Assembly: GCA_021780935.1 (NCBI GenBank)
Contig: JAJXXT010000027.1
Coordinates: 1 to 10,438 of the forward strand
Direction: 5' to 3'
From: Pseudomonadota bacterium
GTDB lineage: Bacteria > Pseudomonadota > Alphaproteobacteria > Acetobacterales > Acetobacteraceae
Length of the DNA stretch: 10,438 bases
Under the pieces are notes generated by a model. That model ran no database searches, was not told the origin of the DNA, and saw nothing but the letters and a program-made list of their open reading frames with translations. Positions within the stretch are counted from its first letter, which is position 1, and every line of letters starts with the position of its first letter. A program made the translations under genes and the position numbers. Shown piece after piece: positions 1 through 7,305 of this stretch.

Positions 1-35
1 TCGCATCGGCAGGCCATCAGGCCGACCCAGGGCAT
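1..35 (-). CDS. Possible 5' end of a gene running off the left edge
   Basis: On the minus strand an ATG at 35 (with an in-frame GTG at 38) is preceded by a purine-rich stretch, AAGGAAAGGGG, at a distance normal for a ribosome binding site. The frame stays open to the window edge, giving MPWVGLMACRC as the first residues. This is too short to assign a function. If real, the gene is divergent from the glycosyltransferase at 193, and bases 36-192 would hold promoters for both. The case rests only on the ribosome binding site and an open frame of 11 codons, so it could be chance. Confidence 0.3.
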   Translation of the reverse strand, partial: MPWVGLMACRC

Positions 36-192
36 CACGCCCCTTTCCTTCCGGCGCCGAATACCTCACCATCTGCGAAGCGATGCGCACATGCCAGCAG
101 CCGCCCGCGGCGCAAATGTTGCGAGATGGACTCGTTCGGCGAAACGGCCGACACGGCCACGACCGCGTTGCGCCAGGCCCGGTGCGCCGGTG

Positions 193-1104
193 ATGGATCG
201 GGGAGAGCAAGCCTCCGCGCTGCGCCTCGCCGTTGGCATTCCGACCGTCGGGCGACCGGCGATACTCGCCGAGACGCTGGCCGAGCTCGAACGCCAGATT
301 CGCCCACCCGATGAGGTGCTGATCTGCCCCACCCAGCCCGCCGACCTGCCGGACGCGATCGTCAGCCGCGCGCCTTTGCGCATCATATCGCTGCCGCCCG
401 CCACCACCGCCGGCGCCTCCCTGCAACGCAACCTCATGCTCGATGCCACGACCAGCGACATCATACTTTTTCTCGACGACGATTTCTTCCCCGCTCCCGC
501 CTATCTCGCCGCGGTTGAAACGGCGTTCATCAGCGATCCCGACCTCGTCGGGACCACAGGCACGCTGCTTGCGGACGGCGCGACGGGGCCGGGGCTGACC
601 GCGGCCATGGCGCGTGCACGGCTCGCGCGCGACCAGGGCGCCGACGCGACGGGCCGCATCGATACGTCCGTGCCCGGAACTTATGGCTGCAACATGGCGT
701 TCCGCATCGCCGTGGTGCGCGAACACGGCCTGCGCTTCGACGAAAACCTGCCCCTCTACAGCTGGCAGGAGGACAACGACTTCTCCCGCCGGCTTGGCCG
801 GCATGGCCTCATCCGGCGCCTCGCCGGCGCCCGCGGCGTCCATCTCGGCCACAAGAGCGGCAAGACTTCGGGCGTTCGGTTCGGCTATTCGCAGGTTGCG
901 AACTTCGTCTATCTGATGCGCAAGGGCTCCGTGCCGGGCGGCGTCGCGGTTCGGCACATCCTGCGCAACCTCGCCGCCAACCTGCTGCACGCGCTGCGGC
1001 CCGAGCCGTGGGTGGACCGGCGCGGCCGCTTGCGCGGTAACATCATGGCGCTGGCCGATCTGCTGCGCGGCCGCTGCGATCCGCGGCGCATCGTCTCGCT
1101 ATAG
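193..1104 (+). CDS. Glycosyltransferase family 2 protein
   Basis: A 303-residue GT-A fold glycosyltransferase, expected to transfer a sugar from a nucleotide-sugar donor to a growing polysaccharide repeat unit on the cytoplasmic face of the inner membrane. Seen: the family's N-terminal strand with IPTVGR at residues 16-21; the metal/nucleotide-binding acidic motif in FLDDDFFP at 93-100; NMAFR at 167-171; and WQEDNDF at 191-197, which supplies the acidic catalytic-base region. No membrane segment is obvious. Start choice: the frame is open further left and an ATG exists at 91, but the 34 extra residues are Arg/Pro-rich and precede the normal domain start. The ATG at 193 (or GTG at 190) puts the first conserved strand about 10 residues in. 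Neither start has a strong ribosome binding site. It converges on the GT4 gene ending at 1127 with 22 bases between. Donor sugar and linkage cannot be read from the sequence. Confidence 0.88.
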   Translation: MDRGEQASALRLAVGIPTVGRPAILAETLAELERQIRPPDEVLICPTQPADLPDAIVSRAPLRIISLPPATTAGASLQRNLMLDATTSDIILFLDDDFFPAPAYLAAVETAFISDPDLVGTTGTLLADGATGPGLTAAMARARLARDQGADATGRIDTSVPGTYGCNMAFRIAVVREHGLRFDENLPLYSWQEDNDFSRRLGRHGLIRRLAGARGVHLGHKSGKTSGVRFGYSQVANFVYLMRKGSVPGGVAVRHILRNLAANLLHALRPEPWVDRRGRLRGNIMALADLLRGRCDPRRIVSL

Positions 1105-1126
1105 TGCCGGCGCAAGCGGCGCGCGC

Positions 1127-2257
1127 TCAACCCTGCACCGCGTGAATCGTCCGCTCGACCGAGGCGATGAAGTCGCGGCGAAATCGTGCGATAGCAAAAC
1201 GTTCCGCTGCCGCACGGCAGTCGGCGGCGGCGATACGGGGCTCGGCGGCAATGAAGGCACGCACACCCGCCATGACGCCCTCGACGCTCTGCTCGCCGAA
1301 CAGCACGCCGGTCGGCGCCGCGGTATCGGTGCCGGCGACGATCTCGCGCGCGCCGCCGCGATCGAGCGCGATCACCGGGGTGCCGCAGGCCAGTGCTTCC
1401 GCCAGCACGATGCCGAAATCCTCCTCGCCGGCGAAGACGAAGCCACGCGCCTGCTGCATGCGCGCCGCCATCTCCCCCGGCGGACAGGGATCGAGGAAGC
1501 TGATGTTGGGCGCGCCGGCAGCCGCCGCGCGGACGCGGCCATGTTCCGGGCCGGCGCCGGAGATGACGAGACGCAATTGCGGCATGCGCGCGAAGGCGGC
1601 GGCGACGAGATCGACGCGTTTGTAGGGCACCTGGCGGGAAGCGACGAGGAACGTCTCGCCACGCCTGCCCGCCGGCCGGAACAGCTCCGTGTCCACCGGC
1701 GGCGGGATCACCTCCGCCTCGCGGCGATAGGCTTTGCGGATGCGCCGGGCAATATAGTGCGAATTCGCAATGAATGTATCGACGCCGTTGGCGGTGCGCA
1801 CGTCCCATATCCGCAGGCGCGACAACAGCCAGCGGGCGTAGACACCGCGGAGGCCTCGATCGGTCCGGCTCTGGCGCAGATACTGGTGCTGCTGGTCCCA
1901 GGCATAGCGCATCGGCGAATGCACATAGGAGACGTGCGGCTGGTCCGGTCCGGTGATCACCCCCTTGGCAACCGCATGCGAGGACGAGATCACGAGGTCG
2001 TAGCCGCTGAGATCGAATTGCTCGACGGCGAGCGGCATCAATCCGAGATAGGAACGATAATGCCGCCGGGCGCCCGGCAGGCGCTGGACGAAGGACGTGC
2101 TGACCGGACGGTCGCCGAGGAACCGGCGTTGTTCCGGCGCCAGGAAGTCGACCACCGTGAACAGGTCGGCGGAAGGGTAGCAGGCGATGATCTGCTCCAG
2201 CACGCGCTCCCCGCCGGCATAGCCGACGAGCCAGTCATGCACGATGGCGATTCTCAT
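1127..2257 (-). CDS. Glycosyltransferase family 4 protein (first of two)
   Basis: A 376-residue retaining GT-B glycosyltransferase (GT4; Glyco_transf_4 plus Glycos_transf_1 domains). Seen: the N-terminal domain opens with MRIAIVHDWL and a GGERVLE glycine loop at 15-21; YVHSPMRYAWDQ at 111-122 is typical of this EPS-cluster subgroup; FIANSHYIARRIRK at 162-174 leads to the inter-domain IPPPVDTELF at 184-193. In the C-terminal domain, SRQVPYKR (207-214) supplies the basic donor-phosphate residues Arg208 and Lys213. The E-X7-E motif is Glu279 and Glu287 in EEDFGIVLAE. Length is normal for the family. It is the last gene of the minus-strand block, starting 27 bases after the stop of the neighbouring GT4, and is probably co-transcribed with it. 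It should act in the cytoplasm or at the inner-membrane face, extending the lipid-linked repeat unit. The sugar transferred is unknown. Confidence 0.94.
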   Translation of the reverse strand: MRIAIVHDWLVGYAGGERVLEQIIACYPSADLFTVVDFLAPEQRRFLGDRPVSTSFVQRLPGARRHYRSYLGLMPLAVEQFDLSGYDLVISSSHAVAKGVITGPDQPHVSYVHSPMRYAWDQQHQYLRQSRTDRGLRGVYARWLLSRLRIWDVRTANGVDTFIANSHYIARRIRKAYRREAEVIPPPVDTELFRPAGRRGETFLVASRQVPYKRVDLVAAAFARMPQLRLVISGAGPEHGRVRAAAAGAPNISFLDPCPPGEMAARMQQARGFVFAGEEDFGIVLAEALACGTPVIALDRGGAREIVAGTDTAAPTGVLFGEQSVEGVMAGVRAFIAAEPRIAAADCRAAAERFAIARFRRDFIASVERTIHAVQG

Positions 2258-2284
2258 GTCGCTGCGAGCCCCATGGCATGCATC

Positions 2285-3331
2285 CTATGCGACACGCTCC
2301 AGCGCGCCGCAGAGTCTTTCGGCCGCCGCCTCCCAAGTGAAGACGCGCGCACGGGCGAGCCCCGCCTCGCGTAACCTCGCCGCCGCCGCCGGCTCGTCGA
2401 GCAGGCGTCCAACCGCCGTCGCGAACGCCCGCGGGTCATCGGGGTCCGCGAACAGCGCCGCCTCGCCGCATGTCTCGTGCAGCGCAGGGATCGCGGCGGC
2501 CACCACCGGGCAGCCGCAGGCCATCGCCTCGATGGCCGGCAGCCCAAACCCCTCGTAGCGCGAGGGAAACACGAGGCAGGCCGCACCACGGTAGAGTGCC
2601 GCAAGGGTGGCGTCGTCGACACGGCCAAGCGGCCGGATGCCGCCCGGCCAGCGGGCGGCGCCGAACACCCTGCCGCCGGCCCCGCCAGCCGCCACCAGAT
2701 CAAGCCCCCGCCCGCGCAGCATTGCCGCCGTCGCCTCGAGCACCGCCAGGTTCTTATGCGCAGCCGGCGTGCCGACCGCGAGCACATAACGGCCCGCGCC
2801 AACGGGTGACGGCACCGCCCGTTCGCGCAGGATGTGCTCGGCCCCCTCGCCCAGCACCACGACGCGCGACGGCGGTATGCCGAGATGGCGCTCAAGCTCG
2901 CGCCGCGAAAACTCCGAGACCGTGGCGATCGCGATACCGCGCCTCGCCAGCACGCGGTGCAGCAGCCGGTACCACACACGAAACCGCCACGCATAGGCCT
3001 GCGGGGTTGCGAACACGCCGGCATCGTGGATCACCAGCAACTGGCGGCGCTGCAACAGCGGCGCCGCATTGGCGAGATTGACCAGCACCGCGCCGCCGCT
3101 CGCACGCGGCAGGACCAGCTGCTCCCAGATCTGCCCCTTGGCGCGGGCCGCAGCCTTGAGTTGCCACCCCTCGCCGGCCCAGGCGTCCGGCAGGCGGGCA
3201 CCATGCGGACCGAGTAGCACCGGCCATGGCCGCAGCCGCCCGAGCGCGGCGGTTATTTCTGTCGCAAAACGTTGCACACCCGTGGCCGGTTGCGCCAGAA
3301 AGCGTGCGTTGATGGCGATCGCGTCCGTCAC
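2285..3331 (-). CDS. Glycosyltransferase family 4 protein (second of two)
   Basis: A 348-residue GT-B glycosyltransferase of family GT4. Seen: N-terminal INARFL...TGVQRF (residues 7-22), typical of EPS mannosyl/rhamnosyl-type GT4 enzymes; VIHDAGVF at 100-107; TVSEFSRREL at 137-146; VGTPAAHKN at 186-194, carrying the donor-binding Lys193; and FPSRYEGFGLPAIEAMACGCPVV at 255-277, with the E-X7-E pair Glu260 and Glu268. Start: a GTG at 3331 whose sequence GTGA overlaps the TGA stop of the upstream Wzy-like gene by four bases, which implies translational coupling. The reading frame is open far upstream of this GTG, through the Wzy-like gene in another frame, but those residues are not protein-like. 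The following GT4 begins 27 bases downstream. Likely role: addition of one sugar of the repeat unit. The subgroup comparison to mannosyl or rhamnosyl transferases is inference and does not fix the donor. Confidence 0.93.
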   Translation of the reverse strand: MTDAIAINARFLAQPATGVQRFATEITAALGRLRPWPVLLGPHGARLPDAWAGEGWQLKAAARAKGQIWEQLVLPRASGGAVLVNLANAAPLLQRRQLLVIHDAGVFATPQAYAWRFRVWYRLLHRVLARRGIAIATVSEFSRRELERHLGIPPSRVVVLGEGAEHILRERAVPSPVGAGRYVLAVGTPAAHKNLAVLEATAAMLRGRGLDLVAAGGAGGRVFGAARWPGGIRPLGRVDDATLAALYRGAACLVFPSRYEGFGLPAIEAMACGCPVVAAAIPALHETCGEAALFADPDDPRAFATAVGRLLDEPAAAARLREAGLARARVFTWEAAAERLCGALERVA

Positions 3332-4749
3332 GCCGCAACAGCGCGCGTCGCCGGCACGAGGGCTGCCGGTTCGAGTACCGCGACACGGACCGAAGCAGCG
3401 ATCAGGATCGCCAGCAGCACGTAAAAATCGAGATTGACGATCTCGGGAGCGGAAATCAGCGCACTCAGCAGCGTTCCGCTGCAGGCGGCGCGGGTGGCCT
3501 CGATCGCCCAGATATCGTGCGAGCTGGCCGCGGCGGCCACGCCGGCCCGACGGGCGCGCCGCAGCAGCTTGACCACCCGCACAACGAACCACGCCAGTAG
3601 CGCCGTCCCCCATACGCCGAGGCCCGCGAGCAGGCCGGGAACCAGACTCGAGGAGCGGAAGCTGCCCCAGCCGGTTCCGAAGCCGAAGGTGGGGAAGATC
3701 GTCGCCAGCGCGTCGAGATCCTTCTGCGTGCGGTCGGAGAAGCTCGCTGATTGCTGCTTCGCCAGCGTGGAGGAATAGACCACCGACAATGACCGCCCGA
3801 CACTGGGCTTGAGGGTGACGACGACCCCGGCCGCGACCACAAGGCCAACGAGCAGCGGCACGCCCACGCGCACGACGCGGCGCGCGACGACGGTTCGCTG
3901 ACGCAGCAATGCGATGAGCGCGCTGCCGGCGCCGCCCAGCACCAGCATCACAATGCCGGTGGTCGAGGTCGAGATCAGCATCGCGAACGCCCCGCCGATC
4001 AGCGTCCAGCGCGGCAGGCGCGACGGGAAGCCGCGCAACACCAGCCAGCCGCTCGCAAACACCAGGCCCGAGAGGTAGTGTGCCAGGTCCGCCGGTTCGA
4101 CGAACGAGCCGTTGATGCGCGGCACAAATCCGAATGTCTCGGAATTGGTCAGGCGGAATCCCGGGTTGTTCGAAATGAACCCGTAGGGGAACCACACGCC
4201 GGAGAGCTTCTGCCCGAGCTGCCAGTAACTGAAGACGATCGCGAGCACGCCGCACCAGAGATAGACGCGCACCAGTCTGATGAGGTCGATCTCGCGCCGC
4301 GCCAGGTAGAGCGCGGCGGCCAGCAGCACCGCGCAGGTCATCAGCAGATAAAAGCTCTGCGTCACGTTGCCTTGCCCCGGCATCAGCGGCACGGTGCCGT
4401 AAATCACGGTGTCCTTCTGCGGCCAGACCTGAAGCGCATGGGCAAACACGCGTGGCATCACGAACGCCGAGATGAGGCCGTAGGTGATCGCCAGCAGGTA
4501 GGGTTCGAGGGTACGCATGACGGTGCGCGCGCCTTCGAACGTCACGCCGAAGCCGATCTGCGAGACGACGTAAAGAACGAACATCGCCGCCGGCGGCGCC
4601 GTCGGCGGCAGACCGAGCGAGCCGACCACCACCGGTGTCGCCGCCCCGAAGACCGCGGTGACAAAGATCAGGATCAGCAGCCGTTCCGGGCGCGGGAACC
4701 ACAGCACGCAGAGCGGCAGCAGGATGAAGCCGAACAACGTCACATGCAT
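3328..4749 (-). CDS. Wzy/O-antigen ligase-like polysaccharide polymerase
   Basis: A 473-residue, very hydrophobic protein with about ten to twelve likely membrane spans, for example around residues 2-18, 23-43, 53-70, 84-101, 133-150, 221-238, 248-282, 295-313, 371-392 and 440-456. It matches the O-antigen ligase/polymerase (Wzy_C) superfamily style. Features seen: a large periplasmic-type loop between about 175 and 220 containing RINGSFVEPADLAHY (211-225); STSTTG at 260-265 at the start of a span; and a second loop with SDRTQKDLDAL (338-348) and PTFGFGTGWGSF (353-364), whose G.G.G.GS pattern is common in this superfamily. Expected role: block polymerisation of undecaprenyl-linked repeat units at the periplasmic face. 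Sequence alone cannot exclude a ligase, but location next to a Wzc-like kinase favours a polymerase. It begins 44 bases after the kinase gene stop, with a GAAGG purine motif about 10 bases before the ATG, and overlaps the next gene by four bases. Confidence 0.9.
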   Translation of the reverse strand: MHVTLFGFILLPLCVLWFPRPERLLILIFVTAVFGAATPVVVGSLGLPPTAPPAAMFVLYVVSQIGFGVTFEGARTVMRTLEPYLLAITYGLISAFVMPRVFAHALQVWPQKDTVIYGTVPLMPGQGNVTQSFYLLMTCAVLLAAALYLARREIDLIRLVRVYLWCGVLAIVFSYWQLGQKLSGVWFPYGFISNNPGFRLTNSETFGFVPRINGSFVEPADLAHYLSGLVFASGWLVLRGFPSRLPRWTLIGGAFAMLISTSTTGIVMLVLGGAGSALIALLRQRTVVARRVVRVGVPLLVGLVVAAGVVVTLKPSVGRSLSVVYSSTLAKQQSASFSDRTQKDLDALATIFPTFGFGTGWGSFRSSSLVPGLLAGLGVWGTALLAWFVVRVVKLLRRARRAGVAAAASSHDIWAIEATRAACSGTLLSALISAPEIVNLDFYVLLAILIAASVRVAVLEPAALVPATRAVAA

Positions 4750-4793
4750 CGGAGCCCGCCTTCAGCCCCCGGAACGGACACGGAGGCCGTTGG

Positions 4794-7034
4794 TCACTGA
4801 TAGTAGTTGCCGTAGTTCCGGTAGAGATAGGCGTGGCTGCCCTCATTGGCAGTCAGGGCGCGCAGATCCGCCTGCGTCAGCACCGTGCCCGCGACCCTGG
4901 TGCCGAAGCCGCGCAGCATCTTGAGCGCGCCGGAGACCATGGTGCGCGGTGTATCGCGCCATTTGACCACCATCACCGTCGCGTCCGCCACGGTCGCCAG
5001 CACCCGCGCGTCGACGAAGGCGAGCACCGGCGGCGCGTCGATCACCACCAGGTCGTAGCGGGTGCGCGCCGCGTCCACCAGGCCGCGCAGCGCGTCGGAC
5101 GTCACCAGGTCCTGGACGTTGTTGCCGTTGCCCTCGGCGGGAATGATGTCGAGTTGGGTCACGTCGTCGCGCTGGATCAGCCGGTCGAGCATCGCGTCGT
5201 GATCGCCGCCGGTGCCGACCAGCGCGTTGAGGCTGGACTGCACGGTGATCCCTGCCGTGCGCGCGACCGAGGGGCGGCGCAAATCGGCGTCGATCAGCAG
5301 GCTGCGCCCACCCGCCAGCGCCACCGAGCGCGCCAGCGAAACGGCGAAGAACGTCTTGCCCTCGCGCGGCAGGGCGGAGGTGATGAGCACCACCCGCGGA
5401 TGGCCGGCGGCATCGGACATCAGCAGCGCGCCGCGCACGGCGTTGATCGCCTCGACATAGGGGGAGCGCTGCTCCTCCATCGCCAGCGCGGCCTCCGGCT
5501 TGCGTGCGACCGGCAGGAACCCGATCGTCGGCAGCCCGGTTTCCTCCTCGAGCTGTTCGGCACTGCGGAAGCCTCGCTCCAGCCGCTCGCGCAGGAACGC
5601 CGCGACGACGCCGAGCACGATCGCGGCAAGCAGCGCAATCATGCCGTACTGCGTGCGTGTCGGCGGCGCCGCCGCCAGCGGCACGGACGCAAGCGAGATC
5701 AGTTCGGCGTCCGGTTGCTGAATGTTACGTTCGTTACTCGTCTGCTCGGCCTTGTTCAGCGTGTCCATGTAGACGCGCCGCGCCGCGTCGGCCTCGCTCT
5801 CGAGCGCGCGCAGCTGGATTTCTGCCCTGTTCTGCTGCGCCACCTGCGCCTCGGCGGCCGCCAGGCGCCGCTTGAGCGAGGCTTCCCGCGCCGCCGCCGC
5901 CTCGGCCTCGGCACGGATCGCGCCGACGACCTTGTTGACCTCGCTCTGGATGCGCGCGCCGATCGCCGCCTGCTGCGCGCGCAGCGCCACGAGCTGCGGA
6001 TTGTTCGCGAGTTGCGTGGTGCCGATATCGGCGGCGCGGGCGGCGATCTCCGCCTGCTGCGCCAGGAGGCGCTGGACCAGCGGCGAGGCGACGACCTCCG
6101 GCACGCTGCTGAGATCACCATGCCCCTTTTGCGCAGCCTCGATCTGGGCCAGGCTGGTTTCCTTCTGCACCCGATCGCTGGTCGCCTGCACCAGCAGCGC
6201 GTTGATCTGGGCCAGCTGCTGGCCAGCCACGGTGGCGCGGCGCTGGTTGGTGCCGATGGTGGAGCGATCCTCGATCAGCCCGTGTGCCTGGCGAAAATTG
6301 GCGATCGCCGCCTCGGCCGACTTCAGCTTGTCTTGCAGCGGCGCGACGCGCTCGGCTAGCCAGGCATCGGCGCGGGTTACGGCACGTTCCTTCAGAGCAC
6401 GGTTGAAGTCGAGGTAGACGCGCGCATAGGCATTGGCGATCCGTGCGGCGAGGGCAGGGTCCAGGGCGCGAACCTGAAGACCGATGACATAGGAGCGGCC
6501 GTCGTTGATGACGGAGAGTTTGTCGTTGAGCAGGATGCTGGCCGCCAGCTGGGTACGCTCGGCCGCCGTCAGCACCGGCCGCGGCCGCGGCGGGAATCCC
6601 AGCATGCCGGCCGCGCGTCGCACGAGGCGCTGCAGCAGGCCTGGCGGACCATCGATGGCGTTCCTGAACTCGGGCGTGGCGGCGAGGTCGAGTTGCGTCG
6701 CGACCTGCTCGGCGAGCGCCGGGGAACGGATGATGTCGACCTGCGTCCGGACCTGCACGGCGTCGGATTGCAACGCGCCGGCCGAGATCGCCTGCAGGTC
6801 GGAAAGCGTGTTCTTGCGCGTGTCCACCAGCACCAGCGCGCGCGTCTCGTACTGCGGCACCATGCGCATGATGACCACGATGCCCGCCGCCAGCACCAGC
6901 GAGGCAACGATGGCAAACGTGATCTTTCGCCGCCGCAAGACGTCGAACACCATCCACGGCGAGACGGAATCGATCGCGCGCAGCGGCCTGGTGCTTTCAG
7001 GAACCGGCAGGTCGCCCAGCTGGGTGACCGACAT
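4794..7034 (-). CDS. Polysaccharide co-polymerase / tyrosine autokinase (Wzc/ExoP/GumC type)
   Basis: A 746-residue inner-membrane protein that sets chain length and drives export of the polysaccharide. Domains: Wzz region with a first membrane span at about 38-57; a long Ala/Gln/Glu-rich periplasmic coiled coil at about 220-430 with the GNVR-like segment around LRALESEADAARRVYMDTL (408-426); a proline-rich stretch (452-459) before the second span at about 463-480; then a cytoplasmic bacterial tyrosine kinase domain. Kinase motifs seen: Walker A SALPREGKT (553-561), Walker A' LLIDADLRRP (579-588) and Walker B LVVIDAPP (662-669). The C-terminus carries a tyrosine cluster, Tyr736, 738, 741, 744 and 745, just before the final Gln, the usual autophosphorylation tail. 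Co-polymerase and kinase are thus fused in one chain, as in Wzc. It is the first gene of the minus-strand block and divergent from the beta-barrel gene. The ATG at 7034 is the first possible start in its frame; a weak GAG lies just upstream. Confidence 0.96.
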   Translation of the reverse strand: MSVTQLGDLPVPESTRPLRAIDSVSPWMVFDVLRRRKITFAIVASLVLAAGIVVIMRMVPQYETRALVLVDTRKNTLSDLQAISAGALQSDAVQVRTQVDIIRSPALAEQVATQLDLAATPEFRNAIDGPPGLLQRLVRRAAGMLGFPPRPRPVLTAAERTQLAASILLNDKLSVINDGRSYVIGLQVRALDPALAARIANAYARVYLDFNRALKERAVTRADAWLAERVAPLQDKLKSAEAAIANFRQAHGLIEDRSTIGTNQRRATVAGQQLAQINALLVQATSDRVQKETSLAQIEAAQKGHGDLSSVPEVVASPLVQRLLAQQAEIAARAADIGTTQLANNPQLVALRAQQAAIGARIQSEVNKVVGAIRAEAEAAAAREASLKRRLAAAEAQVAQQNRAEIQLRALESEADAARRVYMDTLNKAEQTSNERNIQQPDAELISLASVPLAAAPPTRTQYGMIALLAAIVLGVVAAFLRERLERGFRSAEQLEEETGLPTIGFLPVARKPEAALAMEEQRSPYVEAINAVRGALLMSDAAGHPRVVLITSALPREGKTFFAVSLARSVALAGGRSLLIDADLRRPSVARTAGITVQSSLNALVGTGGDHDAMLDRLIQRDDVTQLDIIPAEGNGNNVQDLVTSDALRGLVDAARTRYDLVVIDAPPVLAFVDARVLATVADATVMVVKWRDTPRTMVSGALKMLRGFGTRVAGTVLTQADLRALTANEGSHAYLYRNYGNYYQ

Positions 7035-7301
7035 CAGCTCGATTGCCCAGACGAAGTCGCAGCCGGGCGGCCGCGCAAGGGGCAGGACGGCGTATGCAAC
7101 GCTGGCAACTCCTTCACCCCCTCGTTACCGTCGGCCATTGCGCGCCTCCGACGAGCAGCGCCCGGAAACAGGCCCTATCGTTCTCCTCGGCGCGCGGCCA
7201 TCCTCGGCGTCCAGCAACCAATATTCCACTAAGCAGAGATTCGCCGAGTCGGGGAATCATCGCATTTTTCGGCGGATTCGCGCGCGGCTCCGGGGGGCGA
7301 T
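7035..7301. promoter_or_regulatory. Divergent intergenic region between the kinase and beta-barrel genes
   Basis: A 267-base gap between the start of the minus-strand kinase gene and the plus-strand beta-barrel gene. It must hold the promoters of the minus-strand polysaccharide block and probably of the beta-barrel gene. The part nearest the barrel gene (about 7215-7280) is clearly richer in A/T than the surroundings, with AATATT at 7220-7225 and a run of five T at 7265-7269. It carries the palindrome listed separately. I could not find a convincing -35/-10 pair on either strand, and no long open frame with a credible ribosome binding site fills the gap. Confidence 0.6.
7238..7258. promoter_or_regulatory. 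21-base palindrome, candidate operator
   Basis: Two ten-base arms, GATTCgCCGA and TCGGgGAATC, flank a single central G. Nine of ten base pairs match; only 7243/7253 (G opposite G) fails. The sequence GATTCGC occurs again in direct orientation at 7275-7281, next to a TCGG, as if a degenerate second half-site were present. The palindrome centre lies 54 bases before the barrel gene start. The near-zero central spacing suits a dimeric DNA-binding protein better than an RNA hairpin. Which regulator binds it, and which of the two divergent units it controls, cannot be told. Confidence 0.5.
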
Positions 7302-7305
7302 GTGA
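7292..7305 (+). promoter_or_regulatory. Ribosome binding site with overlapping ATG-TGA and GTG start
   Basis: A run of six G at 7292-7297 is placed four bases before the GTG start at 7302. The same bases contain an ATG at 7300-7302 followed at once by TGA (7303-7305), so the two possible start codons overlap in different frames. Initiation at the ATG would give a one-codon start-stop; initiation at the GTG gives the beta-barrel protein. The arrangement decides the start call and might lower expression. Confidence 0.45.

Noticed and set aside
91..192. N-terminal extension of the family 2 glycosyltransferase from ATG 91
   Set aside because: It adds 34 Arg/Pro-rich residues ahead of the usual first strand of the fold. 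The ATG at 193 fits the family better.
1105..1126. Terminator between the convergent glycosyltransferases
   Set aside because: The GC-rich bases give only short, ambiguous stems and no T-run.
1142..2374. Plus-strand open frame of about 410 residues opposite the first GT4 gene
   Set aside because: It has no domain-like sequence and lies opposite a glycosyltransferase with all catalytic motifs.
2285..4846. Single 853-residue minus-strand open frame, apparently a fusion
   Set aside because: Residues before the GTG at 3331 are out-of-frame translation of the Wzy-like gene. Only the last 348 residues form a GT4 protein, so this is not a fusion.
4833..6359. Long plus-strand open frame (about 508 residues) opposite the kinase gene
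   Set aside because: It is an antisense shadow of a strongly supported kinase gene. Its composition is Arg/His-rich without any recognisable domain, as expected from GC-rich codons read backwards.
7239..7277. Larger hairpin pairing ATTCGCCGA with TCGGCGGAT across a 21-base loop
   Set aside because: The stem is nine pairs with one mismatch and a long loop, and it competes with the better 21-base palindrome inside the same stretch.
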